Of a stretch of 64,000 nucleotides of DNA, positions 35,165 to 47,537 are shown piece after piece; position 1 is the first letter of the stretch, and each line of letters opens with the position of its first letter. The notes below the pieces were generated by a model. The model was not told the origin of the DNA, ran no database searches, and saw nothing but the letters and a program-made list of their open reading frames with translations. The stretch lies in NCBI GenBank assembly GCA_013339765.2, contig CM023456.1:90227516-90291515 (forward strand). Direction: 5' to 3'. Source of the stretch: Haemaphysalis longicornis (lineage: Eukaryota; Arthropoda; Arachnida; Ixodida; Ixodidae). Made by a program: the position numbers and the translations under genes.

Positions 35165-37561
35165 AACTGTGAAAGCCATATAACAAAAGTGGTTGTTGTT
35201 GTTCCTTCCATTGCTGCACATAGCTACTTTGGGGATTGCCTAGGAATCGGGAGCTTCACAAAATCCACAAAAAACTATAAATTCGAAGCGTCAAGCCCAA
35301 AGACAAGTAATATTACGGGAGATCTAGCACGTGGCAGTCTGTATGTTGACGTAATTCGCGCTGTAGGACCAAGAAACATAAGTGAAGAAAGAGACGTAAA
35401 TGCAGTGCAACACAAAAAATTCAGTTCAAGTCAGCCGCGTCAAAGTACGAGAAAACAAAAAACAACGAGGAAACCTAAATAATATGCAACAGTCCAAAAA
35501 CGACATATTCACGCAATTTGGACATGCGTCAAGGACTGAAGAAAGCAGGAATCATTTCGTCTTCTTCGAATTCAGGGAACCTCACTGGAAAGTTGTGCCT
35601 CATACGGTCTCCATGGCCTCGTCATGCTGCGTCTAGCGGATTGATGCCACGTTTGCTTTCAATAATTTAGTGTGGAAAATATATCGACGTTGAGCAAACA
35701 GTGCTATTTTTTTTAACTAATACGCCACAATTAGTCCCAATATTGACTAAGTAACGCCATTACAATACTTGCTGAGTAACGCAAACAGCATTGCGCTCAG
35801 CGTGCGAGTGGAGGAAGTTGTTTTCTTAAACGAGTTAGGACAAGAGAAAAGAGACTGAAAATATTTTAACCGCGTATGTGCTCACTTCGCTTGAAGTATT
35901 GTCGAAAGACACATCCAGTCTTTTCTCATCGAAAGGCGACAAAAAACTGGATGTGTCTACCGTCTTTCGCTGTCGTCGATATAAGACAGTCTTCTGCAGC
36001 CTACCTCTCCCACTCTTCCCCTTCACTCTCGCTCTTCGCAAATAAACACAATGGAGGTTTGCTGAAATCCAGTACATTTGGGCGTTTTTTATGCTCGCGC
36101 GCCGTCTACAGCAACCTTTTGTCACTCAGACTTTTCAGAATGACTCTCCGAGGGATAGCAGGAAGCGGTTTCGCTATTTTTGTGTGAAAACATTTTTTCA
36201 AAGTGTATGGTTCAAAATTGCTATAGTAAATATCAAGCAATTTTTAAATAGAGGAATGCACCACATACCGCTTATGCATTAAGTTCTTCACCCAATATCC
36301 CGTGTTTTTTTTTACTCAACGATGTTTAACCGCTTAAACATTGCCGCCAGATTTACTAATTTTGAAATGGTTTACGTGCATAAACGTCTCGTTGAAGAAT
36401 TCTTTTAATTTTGGCCGGACGTTTTAATCAAGGTACTGATGGACAGGCCGATAAACCAATATTGTCGTGTTTCAGTAGCCCAAGAGAGACTATCGCCTTT
36501 GTTACGCCCTAGAAAGCACTTACATGTGCAATCGAGGAGAGGAAAGTAGAAAGCATTGTTTCGAAAGCGATTTGTAGTGGCGCCCCGCTACAAACGAGAT
36601 CCATTGTTACAGGTGACTTCTGCGTTTGTGTACTCGTCAAAACGAAGCGCCTTGTTGCGTATCAATGTGCACGGCGTTCTGAGTCAATGTTCGAAGCCCG
36701 CGCTGATGTCATATAAACGACTGCGCTCGTGACGCTGCTCCGGCAATGGACGCCGGCCTTTTAGCAGTTGTGCCCTAATCTTTCTCTCCCCTAGCCCTTC
36801 TCCGTATTGCAATTCGGCCACCTCTGCCGGGACCCATTGTGCGGAGTACGACAAGGCGTGTGCCAACGACTAGACTAATCTGCGCCGAATAAATTGACTA
36901 GTTCCGGGACTATTGCAATGAACGAGGCTTCCCGGTGCCCTGCCTCTCCGTTTTGTCATCTCACCATCAACCCCTTTTCTATTATTCGTTTGGTCTAATA
37001 GCGTCGCCGGTGTAAGCAGGCGCCGCTTTCTGTTACGCCCGGACGACCTAACGAAAGCAACAATGGAGCTAATGGCCTTCATCTCTCGTAGGGTGGCAAA
37101 CACAGAGCTGGATGCGACGAACAGAAAAAAATCGGCGAAACGGCAAAGCTTCTCTGGTTACAGTTCCGCTACTCGGGTGCACTCAAACATTCACCGCAAA
37201 CTCCTTGTCCCTCTGTGTTCCCGCCGCCCGAACTAACTGCTGAAGGTGTGCGTTCGGTGTTACGGTGAAAGCGTTGTGTATATTCAATCTAAAAAGCTGG
37301 CCGCGTTGTCGTCGGCGTCAACACAGAACGGCATTAAAAGGGCCGCCGCTGAAAAGAAAATAAAGAAAACGCCATTGAGTTTCGTTGGGATAGGAAACCG
37401 GGACGTGAGAGCTGCAGCCGAGTTTTTCACCTGTTTGGTGATCGAGCACCCTGCCAAAGGAGCAACTGCCATTAGCGTAGTGCATATCAACGCGTAAATA
37501 ACTATTACCACGCGACAACAAGTATGACAACTCCGTCGATGAATAATTAATGTTAGATAGT
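35163..37561. other. unassigned sequence
   Basis: No gene is called. The stretch 36600-37240 is somewhat GC-richer, with pyrimidine-rich tracts and one aataaa, and might be LTR-derived, but no terminal repeats are visible. Confidence 0.4.
35907..35958. repeat. hairpin with perfect 13-bp stem
   Basis: The arms agacacatccagt (35907-35919) and actggatgtgtct (35946-35958) are perfectly inverted around a 26-nt loop. Outside them cgaaag and ctttcg extend the pairing after a bulge. Confidence 0.75.
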
Positions 37562-37660
37562 AAGCATTAGTAAGGTCGGATTTCGTTGGAATAATCTAGA
37601 TTAGGGTGAATAGTAAGATTGGAGTAAGATTGACAAAGCTGATTAAGACAGATTAAAATG
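37562..37660 (-). repeat. degenerate TAATC-type array
   Basis: On the minus strand the stretch has repeated cttaatc, caatcttactc and ccctaatc units like the array at 1288-1565. It lies next to the (GA)n tail of the minus-strand LINE fragment. Confidence 0.4.
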
Positions 37661-37661
37661 G

Positions 37662-37664
<3 letters not shown>

Positions 37665-37740
<76 letters not shown>
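37665..37740 (-). repeat. (GA)n microsatellite, tail of minus-strand LINE
   Basis: An uninterrupted GA run of about 76 bases on the plus strand is (CT)n on the minus strand. It directly follows the LINE fragment at 37741-38005, which ends with attaaaatg on that strand. Confidence 0.9.
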
Positions 37741-37743
<3 letters not shown>

Positions 37744-38005
37744 TTTAATGAGCTTGGAAGTGCGAGTGGAACCTTGGTCCCGCAATCCATGCGGTGCCCT
37801 AGCCGCTTTTGCCAGTGTCACCAGGAGAGTCTGGTCCTCCAGTTTACAGCGGGTGAACAGTTTCTGCCACAGATCAGGAAATGAATGGATGGAGGGTGGT
37901 CGTAGCGCTGTGTTGTCACCGCATTTTAGAATTATACGTAGGAGAATACCTGGGTGCCGACAAAATTTGCATTGCAGCTGTGTCGACGGGCCAAGGTGTA
38001 CGTAG
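37741..38005 (-). mobile_element. CT-tailed LINE, 3' fragment
   Basis: Read on the minus strand, the frame gives PDLWQKLFTRCKLEDQTLLV and then LAKAARAPHGLRDQGST, followed by attaaa and the CT tail. The W..L....LEDQ..LV..A..AA pattern is how the C-terminus of this tick LINE ORF usually ends, as I remember it. Only about 260 bases remain. It faces the copy at 33934-35162, so the two tails converge 2.5 kb apart. Confidence 0.6.
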
Positions 38006-40385
38006 GGGAGTGGTCAGACTACAACACCAAGTTTTCACCTTCAAACACTCTAAGAAAACGTAATTGTCCGGACAAAGGCTTTGTGACTCAAGACATGTAT
38101 CTGTCAAACCGCCATAACCGGTGTTTATTGTGTCAACAATGAGCCAAGAGCTTTGAAGAAAGAAGCAATGACAATTGATCTGCTTGTTCTTTGTTTCATA
38201 TTCTAGCATCTAATTGCGTTTACGTAAGCAGCTGTAGCATAAATTTATCAGTTCTTAAAATTCGCTCACAACAGGCTTGCCTTTATTTTATTTCGAAAAC
38301 GTTCTACCTTCTTTCACTTCAAACGCTGTTAAATGATAGTTGCGGGACTACGCTCCCAATGTGTTTGAATGACTCCTCATTTAATCGCTGTTTCCTCTTC
38401 TATTCTGCGGGGTTGCCGTTGGAAAATCTTGCTACTCGGGATGCGGGTGGTGGTGAAAGACAACGAATTAGTAATGGACCTATTAGAATTGGTGAACGTG
38501 GTTAGGCAGAAAAAAGTGCGATCAAATATAAATAAGGATATAAATAAGTTAGACCGTTCATGTTATAAATAAAGGTGCACCTTAATGTTGTCTGGTAAAT
38601 CTTAGGGCATTTGCTTAAATTTTTTAATCATGTTTATTGATACTAAATTCTAATAAACCTCACACATTTGCGGTGTACCCGTAATGCCCCCTCTTTAAAG
38701 ACAGATGCCATATACAGTTGGATTAACGTCCAAACTACAACAAGCACAAGCTCCACCACTACTGGTAATACATACAAAGACATTGCGCACAGTTAAGAAA
38801 TTGTGGCAGTAGGTGAACGTACTCCATACAGCTCCTTCATTCACAAGGGGTGAAAAGCTGTACTAAAAATTGTCATGCTCAAGGCACGCAGTTCTTAGCA
38901 TGGTCGTTTGTGCAGGTTATGAGCTCAAAAGGACAGGGAGGTATAAACAACGCCAGAATAATAGAAAAAAACAGCAAAATGTTTTTAAGAATTCCAGATG
39001 ATAACCAAGCTAGTCAAGAACACAGTTCCAAGCATACTTTATATTCATTAGGTTTTGCAGATGTAGTTTGTTTAATGTGCATGCCGCTTTAAAATAGATA
39101 TGGCTAGCGGTCCTAATTTCATCGAAAGACCGAAAGTAACACTGCCTGACTATTTTGCGTAAAATGTGAGAAAAACAGTGTTTTATCTTTCACCTCTAGC
39201 GCCGAAAATGTAAAAAGAAATGTTATGTCAACAGACTGTCACAAACGAATAAGAAATATTTGTAAACAAGGATGTAAATTTACTTCAGGTACGGGTAACC
39301 CATGACACTGCTGTTAGAGTTCACAAAATGGGGACGAACCGAAGTATTGGGGTCCGGGAAAAAACGGTAACACTCCTCGTTATTTTACTCCGAACCACTA
39401 TCTAGGAGACGTAGAATGTTACAACAACGAATGACTGTCTCTAATAAATTATTTCAAAAGTGCGGCTTTATTCTCTGCAATCAAAATTTGCGAGATAGGC
39501 ACGTTTTATATTCTCCTTTTAGGAGAAGGTTCTATAGCTAGGTCCGGGTATTTCTGGCGTCAGCCCGCATGTGGAGAAAACGCGCTGTTGGAAAGCAGCT
39601 GGAGAAACCCAAAGTTTATTCCAAGCAAAGGCACATTGCTTCTCCCGTCAGAACGGAACTTGTCCCCCTAAAAGTGAGCATTACAGTACTAACGAGGAAG
39701 GAAAACGCCTATAGCAGCTACATTGGAATTATGTTTCTCTGTCCATGTGCTACGTAATGTGAGACGCTGGTAAATGCAACCAAGAGCGCAGCATTGAAAT
39801 ACAACCCTCCAAGTGGTCCTGCAATTATAACGCGGTTAAGGAAAATGTCGCACGTCGATACCAAAACTATGCGCTATTCCGCCGGGCGAAGCTGGATGAC
39901 CAGCCACTTTTTTTATACACGGAAGAAAGGTGAATCAGAATTTAGCCAAAAAATATGAGTAGTTTTGTTTCTCTTGAGCGTTCATGGTGGTCACTCCAAA
40001 GGCAATGCACTTGCTGCTACAGGTCTTTTCTGCTGAACATTGGCGGCACGGGCCTTGCCGCAAGGTGCATTTGCACAGGCAGAACATGAATTCACAAAAT
40101 TCCACCTTATTACGGTGGAGCGTACCGGCGCCGTGAATTCACTCATTCGTCAAGTTCGAACTCAATTGGCGCAGAAACGAATAAAACAAATTTCTTTGTT
40201 ATGTTTCCCTTGAATTCGGACATGTGACCCACCCTACTAGGGCCATACGAGTCTGCACTACTGGGAGGAGTGCTGAGAAATGCCATGCGTTGGAATCTAT
40301 GTAAGGTAGACGCTTACACTGCCCCTTTATGTTACTGTTACACCAAACAAATAATTGCTGTTTTATTGGCAAACATAGAAATAAA
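38006..40385. other. unassigned sequence
   Basis: No gene is seen. A small stem tccacc-ttattac-ggtgga lies near 40105-40123 and is flanked by gaattcac repeats. Confidence 0.45.
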
Positions 40386-40436
40386 GTACCGCACATCATT
40401 TGTGCGGTACTTTTGTGCACATCATTTGTGCGGTAC
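40386..40436. repeat. hairpin with 20-bp direct repeat
   Basis: The unit gcacatcatttgtgcggtac occurs at 40391-40410 and 40417-40436 (26-base period). With the preceding gtacc it forms a hairpin gtaccgcaca/tgtgcggtac. It is probably a local replication-slippage product. Confidence 0.85.
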
Positions 40437-40499
40437 CTAAGTTTGATGCCTTCCTGTGATTTCTTGCTATGCCGTGTTTTTATTGTCACTGGAACTTGT

Positions 40500-40749
40500 T
40501 TTTTCTTTTCTTATTTTTTTTTCTCTTCTTCTCCCGAGGAATGGAGAGGGTTTTTTTTTTTTCTCCAGTGTGTTCAGTTCATTTATACTGCCATGTACAT
40601 GCACTGTACTGATGTGCAACCGTGAAGCTGCGCTGAACCAAATAAATCAGGGGCTGTGGGCTGGTCAAGCTGCCTGTGAGCAGCTTTTTTCTCGCCGCCC
40701 TCCCATCTACTATGTATGATGGCAAAAATAAATGATTTGATTTGATTTG
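40500..40749 (+). mobile_element. possible LINE 3' end with (GATTT)n tail
   Basis: An aataaa signal (40727-40732) is followed at once by gatttgatttgatttg (40734-40749), the arrangement seen at the end of many non-LTR elements. No coding motif is visible upstream, so it may instead be a 3' UTR fragment or a simple microsatellite. Confidence 0.3.
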
Positions 40750-42328
40750 TCTGCGCCGTTGTCGCTGACTTCGAAACATTCATAAGTAATATTTCTTTCC
40801 CTAGAAAATAGTTTTAATTTCCCCGTCGTGCAAAACTGTCCCAGCTGCAAATTCGCGGAGATTCCTCAACGACGAAGGGCAGCGAATTTTTTTTCCCTAT
40901 TTCACGCCGACAGCAGCCGGCATTGGCAAGCTCTTACGCAGCAACACGTCACTTTTACGCTGGATGAAGTTGCCAGTATGTGACGTAAGTGTTACCGCCA
41001 ACTGGTTATACGACATCACGCCTTCTCAACCATGCACGGAGAGGGCGTGACAAACAAGTTATTGTTTTTGAATAGCAAAGACAAGCCTACGTTGTTATGT
41101 CCGCTGCATTTCTAGTTTTTCACTGCCGGCCAAGAAATATGAGTTTCAAGTGGAGAGAAACAAGGCAAACTAAAGAACTCGTGTCAGTAGACGTCATGAA
41201 ACGTCGCAATGATGAAATCACACACAACCGCTTTGTCAACTGAAAGCATGTGACCCAAACTGAATGCCGATCAGAAAAGATTTCCGGCAAAGTCTCAGTT
41301 CACGGTGAATTTAGTGCGTCGAGAATAAGTCCCCAGGGCATTATTGGTTTCCGTAGAGCGGTGAGGTAGAGCCCTGTTTAGCACCACTGCGAAGCAGAAA
41401 CTCAAGAAAGAAAGCAAAGAAACCCTACCAGCACGCTAAGAAACAAACGAGACTGAAGCGAGTGCCATGAAAAATTGGTTGTCTACAAGGACAAAGCAGG
41501 GTGGAGCAGATGACCAGGAAAGAACCGATCTTGCGTATTTTTCCGTTGGCCGTTGACGGGCATCGAAGTGCCCGACATCATGGTGCAGATGTACTGCATA
41601 GGAAAGAAAAATGTCATAGCCGGAGTTCGACACACACCGAAAAAAAGCCCCACATGAGCGCAAAAATGAAGTGAAATATGAGACGAGTTTATGAAAAAGA
41701 GAAAAAAAAAGACAGAAAGGGCCGACAAAAATAACCATGAATGAAAAAAAATAATCAAAGGGCGATAAAAATAAGACAATGAATAAAAGTGAAATAAAAT
41801 AAACAATGTAATAACAAAACTAAAGACAGGTGAAGACGAATGTGGTAAAGTGGCTGTCCCGGTAAATTCTCTGGAGAAAGTAAAAGTTTGGCTAAAATAT
41901 TAAAGGGATTAGAAAAGCGATCGAGCCACAAAAGGATTACGCGAATACTATTGCACTATCAGAACCATTCGAAGCCGTTAGAAAGTGACACCTGAAAATT
42001 ACATCTAACAAGCAATGCTACAAATTATTATGTGATGACGTACCTTATATCCAGCTAATGTGTCCAACTTGATGGCACGAATTTGTTATATGTCGCTAAT
42101 TACATGCTGGTCGTCTTTCTAACTCATGGTGCTCATTAGCGTCGCCAGAATTTTTTTTACTTGTGATGTAACGCAGGTTGTTTTCGCGACCACCAAGAGG
42201 AAAGGAATCCAAACCTAATGACGTCGGACACGGGCACCTTTTATTCACCGGACAGATACATGGCAAGATACTGAAATAAAAATCAACGATGACCTAATCG
42301 GTGCACATGCCCTGTAAAAAAGCCATAT
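40750..42328. other. unassigned sequence
   Basis: No gene is called. A 12-bp inverted pair with one mismatch (tcacgccttctc and gagagggcgtga) lies at 41016-41050. Confidence 0.45.
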
Positions 42329-42895
42329 TTACAAACACTCGGGCTTACGCACATTGTCGAGCTTTCCTGGTTGGCTGTTCACGTCGGTGTCCTTGCCAGC
42401 TGGCCGAATGTGGCTGAGTGAGGACTTCCGTGCACTCGTTGGACTCGCTGCGAAGGCTTTACCACTCGTGTAAACCAAGAAAAGGTTGTGGCTGGGCGTT
42501 GAAGTCTCCTTGACATTGGCGCTTAGCCGAGAGCCCACCGATCACCTCGTGCGTCCTTCCTCGGACTTGCCGCGCCTCTTCACCTCCTCGCCTCTCCTCC
42601 TTCTGTTTTTTCTTTGCGCCACTGGCTGCTCCCGGGTCATTTCACGCACTTCATCTTCACCACTTCTAGTGCTCCCCAAAAATCGCCTCCTCACAGCTGA
42701 ATTTTCATCGCACGGGCAAGACGACGATTTAGACTCTGCATTGCAAGCACACCTCCGGTCTCCTAAATCCTCCCCGACGTTGGTTGTAACGCCCTGATTC
42801 CTTGAAGACACCAACAAGTGACACCGGTGATGAAGATTGGGAGGAGTTTCTTTGGTTTCATTGGTAACACTGCTGATAACAGTAGACGCCGCCAA
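42329..42895 (-). pseudogene. candidate decayed exon or retrocopy, basic protein
   Basis: One minus-strand frame is open for 189 codons except for a single TGA at 42542-42544. The upstream part reads VTNETKETPPN, CACNAESKSSSCPCDENS and a basic end RKNRRRRGEEVKRRGKSEEG. The downstream part reads SANVKETSTPSHN and SHIRPAGKDTDVN. A possible acceptor (tattag) precedes the frame near 42908. I do not recognise the protein. The plus strand is also open over 42486-42797 (103 codons), so GC-rich composition may explain both. It might be an exon ending at the TGA, a pseudogene or chance. Confidence 0.2.
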
Positions 42896-43490
42896 GCTGG
42901 CGACCAGCTAATATATTGCGTGCGTGCCTCTGAATTTAGCAGAAGAAGAATCGGGCGCGGTAACACTGCCTGATTTGAGAATAGTTCAAATTGAAGATTT
43001 AAGTGCATCCCGATGCGTCTCGTCACAGCTTGTAGGCGTTGTAAAATGCATGGTGACGCAATTTGAGCTCCGGGTAGGCGGAAAGTGAGGAATGATTTGG
43101 GATGACTGGGGCGAAATGTTTATATTGATGTACACAAAAAGGGGGGACCGGAAGCCAATGCCATTGCTAACGTCAGCAAATGGGATTGCTGGAACGCGAA
43201 AGCGCAAAGCACGTTTGCCCGGTGGCCAAGGGACGCGCGAATATGCCGCGCTGCGCCCATCTAAATCCGTAGCTGGGCGTGGGCTCTGGCAGGCACAGAT
43301 TTCTTCTTCTTTGCACTTTTTTTCCCGAAAATAAGGGACGCACAAATGATGGAAGTTCGTCGTAAAAGTTTGATTACGCAGGTGGCCGTACTATCGTACG
43401 CGCAGAACGATTAATGTGGTGGGTCACTGCTACAGTCCAGCATCATCGCATTCCTAACCCCGTTCTTGTTCCCTTTTGCTGTCTTCTCAG
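42896..43490. other. GC-richer unassigned stretch
   Basis: No gene is recognised. The part 43180-43280 is CpG-containing (acgcgaaagcgc, ggacgcgcgaatatgccgcg), which could be regulatory, but nothing directly shows this. Confidence 0.4.
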
Positions 43491-43790
43491 ATGGTGCTTG
43501 GTACTAATGACACTTTGGAATTATTATCGACGCGAAAAGGCTTTTCCCCTAAGCGTACGGGAAACGGAAGTTCCCGGAGGGAACGAGCTCGGCTGGTCAG
43601 CCCTGACTCGTCTGTGGTGGTTCGCCGCTCTTTCCGGTCACGTGATCTTGCAAGCTTCCAACGTGGAGATAAGAACCGTCGCCATATTTCTAACGCTTGC
43701 AAGGAAGTGGGAGGGCATGACGGTTCTTCAAAATCTAGGTCACACACAAATATTATAGAGGGCAGAGAACGGGGTCCTACGCTGGTGTGA
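43491..43790 (+). CDS. candidate terminal exon, serine/arginine-rich
   Basis: A strong splice acceptor, with a long pyrimidine tract ending cttttgctgtcttctcag at 43490, is followed by a frame of 99 codons and a TGA at 43788-43790. The frame begins MVLGTNDTLELLSTRKG and continues with a basic, serine-rich part (GSSRRERARLVSPDSS, VVVRRSFRSRDLASFQRG). An in-frame ATG sits right after the acceptor, so this could be an internal or last exon. No domain is recognised, and the opposite strand is also open for 86 codons. Without upstream exons or a known homologue I regard it as a modest candidate. Confidence 0.3.
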   Translation: MVLGTNDTLELLSTRKGFSPKRTGNGSSRRERARLVSPDSSVVVRRSFRSRDLASFQRGDKNRRHISNACKEVGGHDGSSKSRSHTNIIEGRERGPTLV

Positions 43791-45360
43791 ACGTCTCTAA
43801 ATACAAGCAGTTGTTTGTCACTGCTTCATTACTCAGATTTAGCAGACTCACAGAAGATGTTGTTTTAATATGATGAGCTGCGATGTTGCCTATTTATTCC
43901 AGCATTGTGGAAGTGTCGTTTCTGCGCGTTTTCCTCTCTTGGGCACACCGACCGCAGCTAACAAGCTTTATTTTCTTGATAGCATTCCGTTTTCTTGTAT
44001 CTACATCCCCAATCTATCCTATATATCCTATTAACTATATCTGGTAAATTCTATGTGATATATCTGATAACTCCCCACCCTATATGATATATATCGCGTG
44101 CATGCGAACAGCAAGCGTAGGGTGAGGGATACAGCTTGGTAAACCTCAAACAGTTGCACCATCGTTACGTTAGGTGTAGCAAGCAGTACTAGCCAAGGCA
44201 GAAGTGAAGAGCACCGCAAGTTGCTGGTGGTAGAAGACACCCATTAAGCTTCGGGAGGGGCAATAGAAGCAGACAGGCAAAGCCTTACAAATGTCCGGCG
44301 GTTTCTGAAGAAGATTGAACAACCCAAAGGTGTGTCCGTGCCAAAAGTGGAAGTGATGGGCTCCTATTGGCCTTTCCACTTAATGCTTCGCGTTTGTTGT
44401 AGCGGGAAACTTCCACAGACAGTAGAGGTCAAGTTAAGAAGCCGCTCTTTTGGGGATATGTGCATGGAAATTGGTCTTCATTTTATATTGGCGTTGTGTA
44501 CCCACAAAAAAAAAGCGATACAGAAAGAAAAATAGCGAAGTAAAACACCGGAGAAATCAGCCCTCTACCTGTGCTCAGTCAGTTAAATATAAGTGCGTGT
44601 ACGATTATCCCAAACGTGGAGGGGCCTTCCTATCAGAAATAAAAAAAAACTTTCCTCTACGTTTGAACGTGCAAAACTTTCTTGTATCTGTAACAATCCT
44701 TATTGCTTAGTGGTAAGGAGTATGAAGTGGTAGGACGAAATACAAGAGCCAAAAAGAAGTTTTGGCAAAGGCTTTTTCGACTTGACTTTTTTACATCACC
44801 TTACATGTTGGGGATAATAGGGATAATAGGAACGGTGATAACGCGCATACTTAACGGAGAGAAAACAAATGAACTTTTTTTGTAATAACAAGGCCATTGT
44901 ATTATCAGTCTTTGTGTAACGAGAACTGCATACAGAATGTCGCTTTATCAATCACAATTTCATCATCATGGCTCCCTGTTTGCTAAGGTGTGAATACAGG
45001 CTGGTTGGTGTACAATCACGGCGAAGAACAGCCCACAGAAACGGAACTGAAGACAAGAAAGAGCCCGTGTTTGTCTTTGGCATTCCGTTCCGTTTTTGTG
45101 CGCGGTCATCCCTGCTTACGTACACTCCCACAGGCTGTAAATTGGCATAAAAAATGTCAAAATTTATGCCTGTTTTGGACATTTATGTATTGCCCTTACA
45201 AGAATGGTTAATAAGATTGAAAAGACAGTTTATTTATTGACTTTACTCTTTACATTCTCTTGACAGCCGTTATAGTTTTTATACAAATTTTGATTTCAGT
45301 TCCCATTGAAAATTGGCAACGGCGCTTCAACTGAAACATAATAATGGCTTTATTCGAAAG
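43791..45360. other. unassigned sequence
   Basis: No gene is seen. The part 44015-44100 has repeated tatatc/ctatat units (low complexity). Confidence 0.5.
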
Positions 45361-45545
45361 TCCATTGACGATAGTGAACATGTCTGCTGAGTTCCAGTTC
45401 ACTTTCTGTTGACACTCAAATAACTTTCGTGTTGCGTTTCTGTTGACAAATATCAACTTAAAGTATATTCTGAAAAGTCTGTGGAGCTCCAGAACGAGTC
45501 TTTGTTGACCCTCTCTCGGTTCTCCTGTCAAGTTCCTGTTGACAA
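45361..45545 (+). repeat. degenerate ~31-34 bp periodic repeat
   Basis: The motif GTTGAC recurs at 45408, 45442, 45504 and 45538, usually as tttctgttgaca or cctgttgaca, with spacings of 34, 62 and 34. ATTGAC at 45364 may be a further unit. The rest of each unit is diverged. Confidence 0.45.
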
Positions 45546-47537
45546 AGGTTCAATGAAAACCTATTAAGCATATTCAACACAGCCTGTTTGATTTTAGGTG
45601 TGTTTTTTATGAAGTTATCTGAACAATTGTCACGTAAATTAAAGTTGACTTTGCCAAATATGCATATTACGTCTGTTTAAATAATGCAAAAACATTCCTA
45701 ACACTGGTCTTATCGAAAATGTTACAAGGTGTCAATTGAGCAGGTGAAATAGTGAGAGGTATTTCCTGGCAAAGTTCTCTATTGCTCACTAAAGCATCCC
45801 AAGAAAGCTGGAGCTTCACAGGTTCCACTTGGCTACTTGGCTACTTGGCTGTGTAGCCTGTGTAGCCGGCAGAGTTGTGTATTTACACGCGTACAGTTGG
45901 AAATGATGCTTGCATTCATGCTTCATGAAGTATGCTAGTCATGGTAGGTGGCTATTTTCGATGTGAGATGGTGTGCGCGTGTTGAAAAGAATGACAAGGG
46001 GACAGCAGTGCAACGAACGTAAGAGCTTTTCTTACGTTAAACAAGCAGGCCACATCAATTAATTTTACAATGGGTAGGCAGTGGAATGAATTCACTCGTA
46101 TGTCTTCCGCAATTGGAGGGCCTAAAATCTAGAGCAAGGACTATGTTTGATAACACGCAGGTGGTCACATAGACCTATCAAGACTGGTTGAGCCACTAAA
46201 TGACGGACAAAACCCCAAATCGGCGAAAAGCATGCCTAGTGACCTGTGGATTTTGAAATTCGAGAAATTTCAGTGCCTAAAATTAAAAAAAATGAAAACC
46301 AGCAACTTGCCGATACTGGTTTACAAAACTGCAGCCTTGATAAAAAAACAGTTCCAGATGGTACTGTAAACGAAAGCTATTACAACTAAGCAAACGTTTG
46401 AGGTGGCTTGATGAATGAATAAACATATAGTGTTTTGTGCTCACAGACTGGTGGAAAAAAATTACACAAAAATTTCCAGAACTAACGTGATAGAAAAAAA
46501 TAATTTTTAACTTGAATTTAGCAGTCTTTCACACTCTTCTAACGCTGAAGCACGGTGTGTGCCTTGCCGTATGTTCTGAAAAATAAGTAGCACTAAGCAA
46601 CAGCTCGAAGAAGCCACATGAGACACAGGTATATCCAAACTTCTGCCGTAATCCTACCAATGTCACAGAACTGTTCCAGTATAACAAGGTCATCCGATGG
46701 AATTTGACACACAAGGACAATACGAAACAGTTTTCTTTTGTGCGGGAAAACACAGCAAGGTAGCTGTGAATAAGAAATAATTTGAGAGCTTTTTGCTACG
46801 CGAGGTTTTCTATACAGTAGGAGCACAAAACTCTTCAGTGATACCTTTCCGCCCAATAATTTTGGTCGTTCCTAGAGGCAGAAATTATGTCACAAGTCTT
46901 TGGCTAAGCCCTCGCTCAATGACAGTCCAGCATCAGTAGGTAACGCGCGTGATGCCATGTTCACCCAAAAGGGTAATCAGTGATATCGCAATTACTGACC
47001 ACCTTTAGTCCAACTTACTCGAAATTCTTTCGGGAAAGGCAGTCACCATGTTGCGATTACAAGAAATGGCAGATTTCAATTATTTCTAGCAACTCAATCA
47101 AGCGCTCAAGTCAAAACTGGTTTGTTCAATATCAACGTTCGACACCTGTGTGTATGACAGCGCAAGTTGCCTAATATCAAGACACAAAAATTGGCTAATA
47201 AGAAATTCCCCGAAAGGTAAACGCACAGAGTTGGTGCTTCGTGGTTGTTAAAAATATTAGAGGAAGAAGAGGTAGCTTGGCAGCTGCCTCCTGCAATCAC
47301 CATCATTATACCATCCCATCCTCCATTAAAACGAATCACCCACGTCCCGCGGTCCCCTCCTTGGTTCTTCAACAGTGGTAAAGTACTAATATATCACAAT
47401 ATCGGTAAGTCTCCTTGAAACGAGTACATTCACGACGGCACATTTTCTTCTGTATCGACCTGATTTAATCCGGCCGAATAACACCTGCTCTTCACTGCGA
47501 GTTGTTGATCAATTCGCTCTCGCGCTAAAAACTACTA
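45546..47537. other. unassigned sequence
   Basis: No gene is seen. A short tandem (ttggctac three times, then tgtgtagcc twice) lies at about 45834-45870 and can also pair with itself. Confidence 0.5.

Noticed and set aside
34811..35482. 223-codon open frame on the plus strand
   Set aside because: It begins in decayed LINE sequence and runs through the (CT)88 array as a Ser-Leu repeat. It is not a gene.
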